Assembly: GCF_017638545.1 (NCBI RefSeq)
Contig: NZ_CP072110.1
Coordinates: 620,001 to 684,000, forward strand
Direction of reading: 5' to 3'
Source: Psychrosphaera ytuae
GTDB taxonomy: Bacteria; Pseudomonadota; Gammaproteobacteria; Enterobacterales; Alteromonadaceae
Length of the DNA: 64,000 bases
Below are positions 36,166 through 45,179 of this stretch, one piece after another. Within the stretch, counting starts at the first letter, position 1. Every line of letters starts with the position of its first letter. A program made the translations under genes and the position numbers. The notes below the pieces were generated by a model. That model was not told where the DNA came from and ran no database searches. It saw nothing but the letters and a program-made list of their open reading frames with translations.

Positions 36166-36617
36166 GCGTTACTCTAGATTATCAACTTGCTACTTCAGCA
36201 ACCAACCTTCCTTCGCAAGACCAGGTTGAACAGTGGTTGAATCATGTATTGCCGCAATTTCAAGCAGAATCAGAGATCACAATACGCATTGTTGACGTAG
36301 AAGAAAGTCAAAGTTTGAATCACGAATATCGTGGCAAGGATAAACCGACAAACGTTTTATCTTTCCCGTTTGAAGCACCAGCGCACGTAGAGCTTCCGCT
36401 GTTAGGTGATTTAGTCATCTGTGCGCAAGTTGTTCAACAAGAAGCCAAAGAGCAAAATAAGACCGAACAAGCACATTGGTGTCATATGATTATACACGGA
36501 AGCTTGCATCTGCTCGGTTATGACCATATAGAAGACTCAGAAGCGGAAGAGATGGAACAATTAGAAATCGACCTTCTAAAAGAGCTTGGTTTTCACAACC
36601 CTTATCTAATTGACTAA
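36162..36617 (+). CDS. ybeY: Endoribonuclease YbeY (rRNA maturation factor)
   Basis: YbeY is a zinc-dependent RNase needed for 16S rRNA 3'-end maturation and ribosome quality control. The zinc motif HGSLHLLGYDH is complete. The length of 151 is normal. It is coupled to ybeZ by the ATGA overlap. Confidence 0.96.
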   Translation: MSVTLDYQLATSATNLPSQDQVEQWLNHVLPQFQAESEITIRIVDVEESQSLNHEYRGKDKPTNVLSFPFEAPAHVELPLLGDLVICAQVVQQEAKEQNKTEQAHWCHMIIHGSLHLLGYDHIEDSEAEEMEQLEIDLLKELGFHNPYLID

Positions 36618-36752
36618 TTTTGTAACAAATATTTAGATTGACATTGCGCTCATTTTTCAACCAAAATGGAGTCAAATGGCAGTCTTTTTCGGTAACGATT
36701 AAGTTAGCCGTTTTAATAGATTTTTTAATAACATAGGAACATTCTTACTAGA

Positions 36753-37622
36753 ATGAACGACGACAATCCACATAGTAGCAACGGTTCTTCGAACAAAGGT
36801 TGGATAGAAAAACTTGGCCAACTTTTTACCGACGAACCGCAAAGTAAAGAAGATGTCGCTAACATCATAGATGCTGCGGCACAAAATGATCTGATCGACC
36901 TGAGCACCAAAAACATGATTGATGGCGTAATGGGTATTGCCGATTTACGTATCCGTGACATCATGATCCCTCGCTCACAAATGATCACTTTGGACTTATC
37001 TGACAGCCCAGAAAAGTTCATCCCAGAAATGATCGAGTCAGGTCACTCACGCTTTCCAGTTGTGACTGAAGACAAAGATCACGTCGAAGGGATACTTCTT
37101 GCAAAAGACCTACTGCAACTGTTAATGGACCGTGAACAAGAGATTGACCTTAAGTCTCTATTGCGCCCAATCGTTGTTGTACCTGAGAGTAAGCGCGTCG
37201 ATACCCTGCTACGCGAATTCCGTTTAAATCGTTATCACATGGCAATCGTCGTTGATGAATATGGTGGTGTATCAGGACTAGTTACTATCGAGGACATCCT
37301 AGAACTCATCGTTGGTGAAATCGAAGACGAGTTTGATTCTGAAGATAATCAAACCGACGACATTCGCCAAGTTTCAAAACACTGTTATATGGTTCAAGCG
37401 TTAACGGAACTTGATGACTTCAATGCCTATTTCGGAACTGAATTTGACGAAGAAGAAGCTGATACCATTGGCGGTATCGTTTTGCACAAATTCGGTCACA
37501 TGCCTGAAAAAGGTGAAGAAGTGCACATCGAAGACATCAAGTTTAAGATTCAATCTGCCGATACGCGTCGAATTCAGCAACTAATGGTTACTCTACCTAA
37601 AAAGAAAGCGCACGCTGTATAA
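36753..37622 (+). CDS. corC: CorC/HlyC-family CBS-domain protein
   Basis: This cytoplasmic protein has two CBS domains (about residues 70-195) and a C-terminal CorC_HlyC domain. It is linked to magnesium and cobalt efflux in enterobacteria. The IRDIMIPRSQM and VDEYGGVSGLVTIEDILE segments are typical. It begins 135 bases after ybeY and leads into lnt 14 bases later. Confidence 0.94.
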   Translation: MNDDNPHSSNGSSNKGWIEKLGQLFTDEPQSKEDVANIIDAAAQNDLIDLSTKNMIDGVMGIADLRIRDIMIPRSQMITLDLSDSPEKFIPEMIESGHSRFPVVTEDKDHVEGILLAKDLLQLLMDREQEIDLKSLLRPIVVVPESKRVDTLLREFRLNRYHMAIVVDEYGGVSGLVTIEDILELIVGEIEDEFDSEDNQTDDIRQVSKHCYMVQALTELDDFNAYFGTEFDEEEADTIGGIVLHKFGHMPEKGEEVHIEDIKFKIQSADTRRIQQLMVTLPKKKAHAV

Positions 37623-37636
37623 GGTGTTTTATCTAC

Positions 37637-39235
37637 ATGGTTAACAAATTCCGCACGGATGCACTTTTAAGCCGATGGTTTCCCGCCATCGGCTTAATAT
37701 TAGCTGGCAGTATTAATACACTAGCCTATGCCCCATTTAACTTATGGTGGCTTCCCTTTTTTACCTTCACTTTATTGTTTTATAGTTTAGAGCGAGCCTC
37801 TACTGCTAAATACGCACGTACTTTAGGCCTGTGTTTTGGACTTGGATGGTTTGGTGCGGGAATCAGCTGGGTTCATGTTGCAATCGCTGACTTCGGTGGT
37901 CTTCCCATCGCCGCTTCTTTACTCTTGATGGGTCTTTTAATTCTGTATCTAGCATTATATCCAGCCCTCTTCGGCTGGGCATATAAAAAATTAACCCAAC
38001 GTTTTATTGGCCTACCGCTGACTTTAATCATGCCACTATTATGGCTGATAGCAGAGTCTTTACGTGGGGTATTTTTAACTGGGTTTCCGTGGCTTTCAAT
38101 TGGTTATAGCCAAACAGAAGGGCCGTTAAGAGCGTTAGCGCCAGTTGTTGGTGAGTTTGGCTTACAGGCGATTGTCGTTTTTGTTACCGCAAGCCTGGCA
38201 CAACTGCTTATCAAGGTTAAACAAAATAAACTCAGGTTCAACTCGAGTATTTATATTTTACCGTTCGTATCTATATTTACTGCGGCAACCATTCTCAATA
38301 ATGCTTCCTGGTCTGGCCCTACGCACAAACAAGTTAAAGTTGCGATGGTGCAAGGCAATATTGCCCAGAGCATTAAATGGCAACCTGAAAACGAATGGCC
38401 AACAATGCAGACTTACCTCAAGTTATCGACGTCGTTTTTTGACGATCATGACTTAATTATTTGGCCTGAAGCTGCTATTCCTAGATTAGAGATCCTGTCT
38501 AAAGAGTTTTTACACGAAGTAGATAGTATTGCGGCTCAAAGTAACACAGCTCTTATTACGGGCATCGTCGATTATCAACCAGATACCACTAATGCCTATA
38601 ACAACATAATCGTATTAGGCAATAAGAACTCAGGTGACGAACATGGCCACTACCGATACGGTCACAGCAATAGATTTAACAAACACCACTTATTGCCAAT
38701 CGGTGAATTTGTGCCGTTAGAGAGCGTATTGCGAGAAATTGCGCCGCTTTTTGATTTACCCATGTCATCATTTAGTCGAGGTTATTACCAACAAGATAAC
38801 CTGATTGCTAATGGGCTTAACTTATCTCCTGCGATTTGTTTCGAAATTGCCTTTGCTGACCAAGTTAGAGCCAATCTATATAACAACAGCGACGTTATAC
38901 TAACTCTGAGCAATGACGCTTGGTTTGGCGCTTCTCATGGTCCATGGCAGCACTTACAGATTGCCCAAATGCGCGCACTCGAAATGGCTATGCCAGTAAT
39001 TCGTGTCACCAATAATGGTGTTACAGCGGTTATTAACAGCGATGGAACAATTGCGGCGCAGTTGCCGCAATTTGAACAAGCAGTATTGAGTCATACAGTC
39101 GATATTGCACTGAGCCAAACTCCGTATAAAACGCTAGGTAACCTTATTGCTTGGTTGTTTACCTTGGTTTTGGCAGGAATTGCTGTAGTCGTTCAATGGC
39201 GCTCTCGAGCATTGAACGCGGACAAGCAAAGTTAA
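37637..39235 (+). CDS. lnt: Apolipoprotein N-acyltransferase
   Basis: Lnt adds the third acyl chain to lipoproteins at the inner membrane. The N-terminal half has several membrane helices. The nitrilase-like domain (about 230-480) carries the catalytic glutamate in IIWPEAAIP and the cysteine in PAICFEIAF. A final membrane helix ends the protein. The last 77 bases overlap the opposite-strand PatB-like gene, so the two transcripts are complementary at their ends. Confidence 0.95.
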   Translation: MVNKFRTDALLSRWFPAIGLILAGSINTLAYAPFNLWWLPFFTFTLLFYSLERASTAKYARTLGLCFGLGWFGAGISWVHVAIADFGGLPIAASLLLMGLLILYLALYPALFGWAYKKLTQRFIGLPLTLIMPLLWLIAESLRGVFLTGFPWLSIGYSQTEGPLRALAPVVGEFGLQAIVVFVTASLAQLLIKVKQNKLRFNSSIYILPFVSIFTAATILNNASWSGPTHKQVKVAMVQGNIAQSIKWQPENEWPTMQTYLKLSTSFFDDHDLIIWPEAAIPRLEILSKEFLHEVDSIAAQSNTALITGIVDYQPDTTNAYNNIIVLGNKNSGDEHGHYRYGHSNRFNKHHLLPIGEFVPLESVLREIAPLFDLPMSSFSRGYYQQDNLIANGLNLSPAICFEIAFADQVRANLYNNSDVILTLSNDAWFGASHGPWQHLQIAQMRALEMAMPVIRVTNNGVTAVINSDGTIAAQLPQFEQAVLSHTVDIALSQTPYKTLGNLIAWLFTLVLAGIAVVVQWRSRALNADKQS

Positions 39236-40322
39236 TCCTAACGTAATTAGGCCAACCAAAATCTTTTCCTGGCGAGGGGCCCACACCGGCCTCTTCAAAG
39301 GTTTTTTGCACATCCGCTACATTTAACCCTTCAGCATTAATCCAAGCTAAGTATGTAGCCGCTTGGGGCTTGTATTCGAGACCCGGAATTTCATTTATCG
39401 CTTTGTTTAAGTATTGCTGATTTGCTCTAAGGTAATCCAACTGTGCCAGATACCAAGGCTCACATTGACTAAAAGCTGTTTTCGTCGCAATCACACCCAA
39501 GTTGTTAGCTGAAGGACAAATTCCGTCTGCGGCTTGTTTGAATTGCGCCCTTATTTTGGGATCCTTAATAATCGCAAACGAAACTCCAAACCCCGCTATA
39601 TTAAACGTCTTACTCGCTGCCATTAAGGTAACGGCTTGACTTCCAATTTCACTCAGACGGCCGGCCGGAAAATGAGGTTGAGATGGCTCTAATATAAGAT
39701 CTGCGTGGATTTCGTCAGAACATAAATACACACCATTACGAAGACAAATTGCCTCAATTTTCTCTAATTCCTTTTCTGTGTAAACACTGCCACAAGGGTT
39801 CATAGGATTACATAACAAAAAGACCTTGGCGTTTGGTTTTGCCGCTTGACGCTCTAACTCTTCAAAATCCAACTGCCAACGCCCATTTGACCAAACGGTT
39901 CCTACTGATAAGGTTTCTAAGCTGTGATGATTCGCTGCGTTTAGAATAGGTGGGTAGTTAGGTGTTTGAACGATAACCCCATCGCCCTTTTGACAAAACG
40001 CTCGCAACATGACGTTAAAGGCAGGTACCACACCCGGAGTCCACACCAACCACTTAGACTCTATTTTCCAATTAAAACGCCTATCCAACCAATTGACGAC
40101 AGCCTCAGTCGCATCTTCATCGTGATAAGGATTGTGATAACCAAAAATCCCGTGCTGCACTCGTTTGGCCAATGCAGCCTGTATTTCTGTTGGTGATTTA
40201 AATTCAGAGTCTGCTACCCAAAGTGGAATAACATCCTTATTTTTATAACGATTCCACTTTAAAGAATGTGTATCAGTGCGCTCAACAAGTTGTTCAAACC
40301 ATTGATTTGTCATGGATTCCAT
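39159..40322 (-). CDS. MalY/PatB-family PLP-dependent C-S lyase or aminotransferase
   Basis: The family includes cystathionine beta-lyases of the PatB type. The PLP lysine is Lys238 in AASKTFNIAG, and CNPMNPCG and SDEIHADL are the other PLP-contact blocks. The length of 387 is typical. The ATG at 40322 (AAGG before it) or the one three codons later could be the start. Its 3' end overlaps lnt by 77 bases in the convergent direction. The exact substrate is not decided by sequence. Confidence 0.88.
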   Translation of the reverse strand: MESMTNQWFEQLVERTDTHSLKWNRYKNKDVIPLWVADSEFKSPTEIQAALAKRVQHGIFGYHNPYHDEDATEAVVNWLDRRFNWKIESKWLVWTPGVVPAFNVMLRAFCQKGDGVIVQTPNYPPILNAANHHSLETLSVGTVWSNGRWQLDFEELERQAAKPNAKVFLLCNPMNPCGSVYTEKELEKIEAICLRNGVYLCSDEIHADLILEPSQPHFPAGRLSEIGSQAVTLMAASKTFNIAGFGVSFAIIKDPKIRAQFKQAADGICPSANNLGVIATKTAFSQCEPWYLAQLDYLRANQQYLNKAINEIPGLEYKPQAATYLAWINAEGLNVADVQKTFEEAGVGPSPGKDFGWPNYVRINFACPRSMLESAIERLQQFLPKPR

Positions 40323-40444
40323 TATTCACCTTAGTTAATTAGTTGTTTATCAGAATAAAAACCAAAAATTCAGACTTGTCACATTCGCGTAACAAACTTG
40401 TCACATAAGTTCACTACACTTCGCCGCTCTACATTGGAGTACTT

Positions 40445-42385
40445 ATGAGAATATCTAACCTAATTCGCATCTCGGCTGTCACTATCATTATTTCCGTAAT
40501 TGTAATGGCTGGCCTATTTTTTATAGCCAAAAACAAACTTGAATCCTCAGATAGTAACGCCAATCAATTCCAATTGGTTTATCAAACGATGACGATAAAC
40601 CTTTACCGACACATCCAAAATTACCTATCTACTGGTAACGCCATAAACCTCAGTGAAGCTGAGTCTTTAGTAGAGTCAATCCAACAACAACTTACCGTGT
40701 TGGGCGATCAAAATAAAGCGGTTAAAGACTTACAAGTTAAGCTACGTGAATTCAATGACAAGACCACTAACAAATATCGAGCACTTGGAAAGTTAAGTGG
40801 AAACGAACAAGCCCTCATCGTCAACGCCGAGAGAGAAATGTTTGGATATGCCGATAGTTTGATTGGCTATGGTATGCAAGGCTATGACAACAAACCTTTA
40901 ATTGCCAAACAATACATTGAGTACGGCTCAGAGGTGATGTCCTTGGTTAATCAACTTGGTGAAACTCGAGTTAAATTTGTCGAAACAGCCGACTCTGAGT
41001 TAAAAGATGCGATTGCAGCAACCGTGACTCAAATTCAAAACGTCAATAGCCAAATAAGTAACTTACCTTTACTTGAGGTATTTGCAGAGAGCGACACCGA
41101 TGATGATTTGGCGTCTTTCTTTGGTGATGATGAAGACAAAACCGATATTGGCGAGGACATCATAGGCGAATTGCGTTCTTTGGCAAATCGTTACCCAATG
41201 GAGTTAAACAACACTTTGGATTCTATTGCGTTACGCGTTCAAACAATAAAAGAAATAAATAAGGATATGGACGAACTCGAGCATTTAACGGAAGTAGCCG
41301 CAGCACAAGTACAAAAAAACCGTGAAACAACCTATCAAACTTCCATTTACATCACCTTAGTGGCATTGGCGATTGTTGCCTTTGTTGGTCTGATGAACTA
41401 CGCAGTAATGGTTCGTCAAATATTATACCCTTTGCGTGAGTTAAGAGACGCCTTTAAACGGCTAGTGACAAGTGGCGAACTCAATCGAATAGCAGACAGA
41501 GCAAACAATGAGTTTGGTGAAATAGCCACGTCGTTTAATCACATGTTAGACAACCAAGAGCGTGACTATAAACTCAAAACAGAACAAATGACGGTTGTAT
41601 CCAATGCGTTAGCCGAACTTGGTGATAAAGTAGAGAGAATTTCCCATAGCACCCACGAAACTCAACAAAATGTTCATCAAGCAAAAACGGTATTGAGCCA
41701 ACTTTCTCAAATCAATGAACAGCTCAACGACCTTGCCCAGCAAGTCGAAACTTACGCCCAGGATACTGAAAAAGCCATGATTTCTGGCCGTAAAGGTGCA
41801 GAAGAAGTACTCGCTGCAAATACCAAAACCATCGAGCAAATCAATGTCTCCAACGACACAGTAAATCAATTACAAGGCAGCGTAACGGAAGTACAACAGG
41901 TCATGGACGTGATTAGGTCGATTGCTGAACAAACCAACCTCCTTGCACTTAATGCTGCCATTGAGTCTGCCCGAGCTGGCGAACACGGCCGAGGCTTTGC
42001 GGTAGTGGCAGATGAAGTAAGAAAACTCGCCTTTAAGACACAAGAGTCGTTAGAAGATACCAGCCAAATACTCGAACAATTAACTAATTACAGTAACCTA
42101 CTCCAATCCAACATCGAGCAAATTTCCGAATCTGGCCAGCAACAAACGGTCATAGTTAATTCGCTGATAGAAACGACAAACTCAGTTGAGGAAAAAGCCC
42201 TGATGTCAGCGCAAATCTCCGCACAAACATTACAGTGCGCAAACGAACAGCAAACTCACTTTGGTGATTTTGCCAATATGATGAATGAGATAAGCCTGCA
42301 AGTTGACGATGCAAGTCAGCAGGCTTTGGATGTAAAAACGTCTGTCAATGAACAATCAAAGCGTATTAAAGATACCTTCGCGTGA
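40445..42385 (+). CDS. Methyl-accepting chemotaxis protein with an acidic insert in its sensor domain
   Basis: This membrane chemoreceptor has a first membrane helix at about residues 10-27 and a second at about 300-322, enclosing a long helical periplasmic domain. HAMP and signalling domains follow, with the tip SIAEQTNLLALNAAIESARAG. Residues 214-238 are an unusual acidic stretch with more than ten Asp/Glu (for example SDTDDDLASFFGDDEDKTD). The ligand is unknown. It is a single-gene unit. Confidence 0.93.
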   Translation: MRISNLIRISAVTIIISVIVMAGLFFIAKNKLESSDSNANQFQLVYQTMTINLYRHIQNYLSTGNAINLSEAESLVESIQQQLTVLGDQNKAVKDLQVKLREFNDKTTNKYRALGKLSGNEQALIVNAEREMFGYADSLIGYGMQGYDNKPLIAKQYIEYGSEVMSLVNQLGETRVKFVETADSELKDAIAATVTQIQNVNSQISNLPLLEVFAESDTDDDLASFFGDDEDKTDIGEDIIGELRSLANRYPMELNNTLDSIALRVQTIKEINKDMDELEHLTEVAAAQVQKNRETTYQTSIYITLVALAIVAFVGLMNYAVMVRQILYPLRELRDAFKRLVTSGELNRIADRANNEFGEIATSFNHMLDNQERDYKLKTEQMTVVSNALAELGDKVERISHSTHETQQNVHQAKTVLSQLSQINEQLNDLAQQVETYAQDTEKAMISGRKGAEEVLAANTKTIEQINVSNDTVNQLQGSVTEVQQVMDVIRSIAEQTNLLALNAAIESARAGEHGRGFAVVADEVRKLAFKTQESLEDTSQILEQLTNYSNLLQSNIEQISESGQQQTVIVNSLIETTNSVEEKALMSAQISAQTLQCANEQQTHFGDFANMMNEISLQVDDASQQALDVKTSVNEQSKRIKDTFA

Positions 42386-42405
42386 GATGATTAACCGCTC
42401 GCAAT

Positions 42406-42759
42406 TTACTCTTTTATAACAACGCTAAAGCCGCCAAAAATAAGACGTTTGCCATCAAAAGGCATATCTTCAAAAAGCCCGGCTAGAGATTCGTCGGCTT
42501 CTATTTTTGGCCAGGCTGCCATACGCGTATCTTTATCGGGCCACACTATCCATGAAAATACTACTGCTTCACCCTCCTCTGCTTTGACCGCCATCGGAAA
42601 GGACGTTAGTTTTCCATCGGGAACATCATCCCCCCAACATTCCATGACTTGGGTGGCACCGTATTTTTTAAATGCAGGTACGAGTTTTGAGGCGAACTCT
42701 ATATATTCATCTTTTTTGTCCTGTGATACCGCTAGTAAATAGCCATCGATGTATTCCAT
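42406..42759 (-). CDS. DUF1428-family protein (YbaA-like)
   Basis: A small soluble protein of 117 residues of the dimeric alpha-beta barrel type. The segments YIDGYLLAV, WGDDVPDGKLTSFP, FSWIVWPDK and MPFDGKRLIFGGF are typical of DUF1428. Its biochemical role is unknown. The ATG at 42759 has AAGGAAACG before it. The upstream in-frame extension overlaps the next gene and is not supported. Confidence 0.88.
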   Translation of the reverse strand: MEYIDGYLLAVSQDKKDEYIEFASKLVPAFKKYGATQVMECWGDDVPDGKLTSFPMAVKAEEGEAVVFSWIVWPDKDTRMAAWPKIEADESLAGLFEDMPFDGKRLIFGGFSVVIKE

Positions 42760-42788
42760 TTCGTTTCCTTTTTTATTAAAACAGTCAA

Positions 42789-43307
42789 TTAAATAAAGTC
42801 TGCCGGTTTGCCTACACAATTAAAGTTAGTAAGGCTGTTTTCATTAAGTTGATTCGCTAATTCTAATTCCTGCTTGAGTTGGGCATTAACAATTAACGAC
42901 AGTACTCGCTTAACCTCTAGAGCTCCTTCACAATGGTGAGCTTTTTTTAATTCGAGCTGCAATTGAGGTTTAATGTTTCCCGATACATACGCGCCCAACA
43001 GTGCCCCTCTTAATGAGTCAGGGAGCCGATTGTTCAATAACCAAGGCGTCGTATCTGGATTCACTTCTACCAGTACTTTATCGGACTGCTCAGCAAATTC
43101 AATAATTTGCCCAGCAAGCTCAAAGCCACGTTTGGAGATAGGTTGAACCTGATAGTCTTCGATAGCTTGAAGCACCCTTTCTTTACCAGACAAAGGGCCA
43201 CGTTCAGCAAAACTAAACATGGAATTAAACGATAACAGTGCGGCGAAAATTACCAGCCCTGAGCGTTGCCATTTTGAGTGCAATAAACTTTGACCTGACA
43301 TAGACAT
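42789..43307 (-). CDS. Predicted exported protein of unknown function
   Basis: A 172-residue protein with an N-terminal hydrophobic stretch (about residues 16-33, SGLVIFAALLSFNSMFSFA) that looks like a signal peptide. The mature part is mainly helical and contains two cysteines. I recognise no family. GGGGGAAG precedes the ATG at 43307 at a good distance. It is followed by the DUF1428 gene after 29 bases and preceded by the terminator of the CoA-transferase operon. Confidence 0.65.
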   Translation of the reverse strand: MSMSGQSLLHSKWQRSGLVIFAALLSFNSMFSFAERGPLSGKERVLQAIEDYQVQPISKRGFELAGQIIEFAEQSDKVLVEVNPDTTPWLLNNRLPDSLRGALLGAYVSGNIKPQLQLELKKAHHCEGALEVKRVLSLIVNAQLKQELELANQLNENSLTNFNCVGKPADFI

Positions 43308-43371
43308 AAAAGCTTCCCCCGTTTTTAATAACTATAGGCCTAAACACGGTTACTGCATATATGCGCTACAA

Positions 43372-43405
43372 CAAAAAAGCCACTGGGTGCTTAATCCAGT
43401 GGCTC
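43372..43405 (-). terminator. Terminator of the CoA-transferase operon
   Basis: On the minus strand AGCCACTGG and CCAGTGGCT pair over nine bases around a nine-base loop, followed by six T residues, 35 bases after the subunit B stop. Confidence 0.88.
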
Positions 43406-43438
43406 TGATTTTAAGAATGTCTTTTGAAAAAACGAAAG

Positions 43439-44095
43439 TTATACGTTCATTTCTTTAACGTCATCAGGAATAATTAGTTTACCAGCGGTCTTTTCCTTCA
43501 CTTCCTCTACGCTTACGCCTGGTGCTACCTCACGAAGAATAAACGCACCATTATCAACTTCTAAAAGCGCTAAATCAGTGATGATTTTAGTGATACAGTT
43601 AACACCCGTTAGTGGCAAAGTACACTTTTCTAACAGCTTAGACTCGCCATTTTTGTTGGCGTGAGTCATGGTAACAATGATGTTTTCTGCACCTGCAACC
43701 AAATCCATGGCACCACCCATTCCTTTGACGAGTTTGCCAGGGATCATGTAACTCGCAATATTGCCTTCTTGATCAACTTCAAATGCCCCAAGTACAGTCA
43801 CATCAACATGACCACCACGGATCATTGCAAAACTCTCTGCCGAGCTAAAAATCGCCGCTCCCGTCGCTGCAGTTACCGTTTCTTTACCCGCATTGATCAT
43901 ATCAGCGTCAAGTTGGTCTTTTGTTGGGTATGGGCCCATACCTAACAAACCATTTTCTGACTGAAGCATTACTTCAATACCCTCAGGCACATAATTCGCC
44001 GCAAGAGTAGGAATACCGATACCTAGGTTAATGTAATCGCCATCATTGAATTCTTGGGCGACGCGTTGTGCAATTTGTTCTCTTGATAAAGCCAT
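43439..44095 (-). CDS. scoB: 3-oxoacid CoA-transferase, subunit B
   Basis: With subunit A this enzyme moves CoA from succinyl-CoA (or another acyl-CoA) to acetoacetate, giving acetoacetyl-CoA. The catalytic Glu47 is in the SENGLLG motif, preceded by NLGIGIPT. At 218 residues it is a normal beta subunit. It follows subunit A after 10 bases. Succinyl-CoA or acetyl-CoA as donor cannot be told apart here. Confidence 0.93.
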   Translation of the reverse strand: MALSREQIAQRVAQEFNDGDYINLGIGIPTLAANYVPEGIEVMLQSENGLLGMGPYPTKDQLDADMINAGKETVTAATGAAIFSSAESFAMIRGGHVDVTVLGAFEVDQEGNIASYMIPGKLVKGMGGAMDLVAGAENIIVTMTHANKNGESKLLEKCTLPLTGVNCITKIITDLALLEVDNGAFILREVAPGVSVEEVKEKTAGKLIIPDDVKEMNV

Positions 44096-44105
44096 CTGTC
44101 GCTCC

Positions 44106-44804
44106 TTAGTCTCTTGTGGTTACTTTTTCGATGCGTTTTTCAAAGTTACCTTTGATCACTCGATTGACGTAAATACCTGGGGTTTGGATTTCTGATGGCG
44201 ACAATTCACCAGGTTCAACGATTTCTTCCACTTCTACAACGGTAATTTTTCCCGCAGTTGCAGCCATGGGATTGAAGTTTTGAGCCGTGTGACGATAAAC
44301 ACAGTTGCCGTAGCGGTCTGCTTTCCAAGCTTTTACAATCGCAAAGTCACCGGTGATGCTTTCTTCTAGAATATAGTTGCGGCCATTAAATTCGCGGACT
44401 TCTTTTCCGTCGCCAACGGGAGTGCCATAACCTGTCGCCGTATAAAATGCAGGAATACCTGCACCACCGGCGCGCATTTTTTCTGCCAAAGTACCTTGAG
44501 GGGTTAATTCTACTTCAAGCTCACCATTTAATAGCTGCTGTTCGAATAAAGCATTTTCACCAACATAAGACGACACCATTTTTTTAATTTGGCGATCTTC
44601 TAACAACAACCCTAAACCAAATCCATCAACGCCACAGTTATTCGAAACGACTGTTAGGCCTTTGGTTCCCATAGTTTTAATCTGTGCAATTAGGCCTTCT
44701 GGTATACCACAAAGGCCAAATCCACCAGCGATTACCGTCATATCGTCTTGTAAACCCGCCATCGCTTCTTCGTAGCTGTTTACGACTTTGTCAAAACCTG
44801 ACAT
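44106..44804 (-). CDS. scoA: 3-oxoacid CoA-transferase, subunit A
   Basis: The alpha subunit of the CoA-transferase, with the GGFGLCGIPEGLI glycine-rich motif near residue 28 and the IRTMG-like central region. The ATG at 44804 follows AAGGGGAG; a GTG five codons earlier is less likely. It is the first gene of scoAB and is divergent from the 3-hydroxybutyrate dehydrogenase gene. The two together convert 3-hydroxybutyrate to acetoacetyl-CoA. Confidence 0.93.
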   Translation of the reverse strand: MSGFDKVVNSYEEAMAGLQDDMTVIAGGFGLCGIPEGLIAQIKTMGTKGLTVVSNNCGVDGFGLGLLLEDRQIKKMVSSYVGENALFEQQLLNGELEVELTPQGTLAEKMRAGGAGIPAFYTATGYGTPVGDGKEVREFNGRNYILEESITGDFAIVKAWKADRYGNCVYRHTAQNFNPMAATAGKITVVEVEEIVEPGELSPSEIQTPGIYVNRVIKGNFEKRIEKVTTRD

Positions 44805-45179
44805 ATTTCTCCCCTTCACCTTTCAGTGACTCTTCAATCAAACGTTTTGTTTTTCATTATAATTTTTTATTGCCAAGTCGTTTTTTACAAACCCGACTCG
44901 CAGCTAAAGCTGATACTTACACAAAGTTGGCAAAACCGCGCTATTTTTTGACATCAAATGAATAAAAACTCAACACCGTCCAGTAAACTCTATTTGACAC
45001 TTCCATAGGTTTTACCTTTGAAAATGAAAGATAATTGGCTAGTCAATAAACATCAACTCTACTTTCGTACCGAACAGCAGGATTTCATACAAATACGACT
45101 CATACTAAGGTAGTAGATATCAGCGCCCTAAATATTGGTATCGTTATTCTTTAGGTTTTATTTCTCGGAGTTTCGCTTT
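44805..45179. other. Divergent control region between scoA and the 3-hydroxybutyrate dehydrogenase gene
   Basis: This 375-base stretch holds no credible gene. It is AT-rich and holds a TACTA-AGG-TAGTA inverted repeat close to the dehydrogenase gene. I found no equally good second site close to scoA; a weak 9-of-13 match at 45010-45022 lacks a -10 box at the right place. Confidence 0.6.
45103..45115 (+). promoter_or_regulatory. Shared inverted-repeat operator, site A (3-hydroxybutyrate dehydrogenase promoter)
   Basis: TACTAAGGTAGTA is a perfect inverted repeat (TACTA/TAGTA around AGG). It is 65 bases before the start codon. A -10-like TATCGT (45139-45144) follows after exactly 23 bases, and no good -35 box is present, as expected for an activator-dependent promoter with the site centred near -42. 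Confidence 0.7.

Noticed and set aside
45010..45022. Weak copy of the shared repeat in front of scoA
   Set aside because: It matches only 9 of 13 bases and no TAnnnT box lies at the expected 23-base distance.
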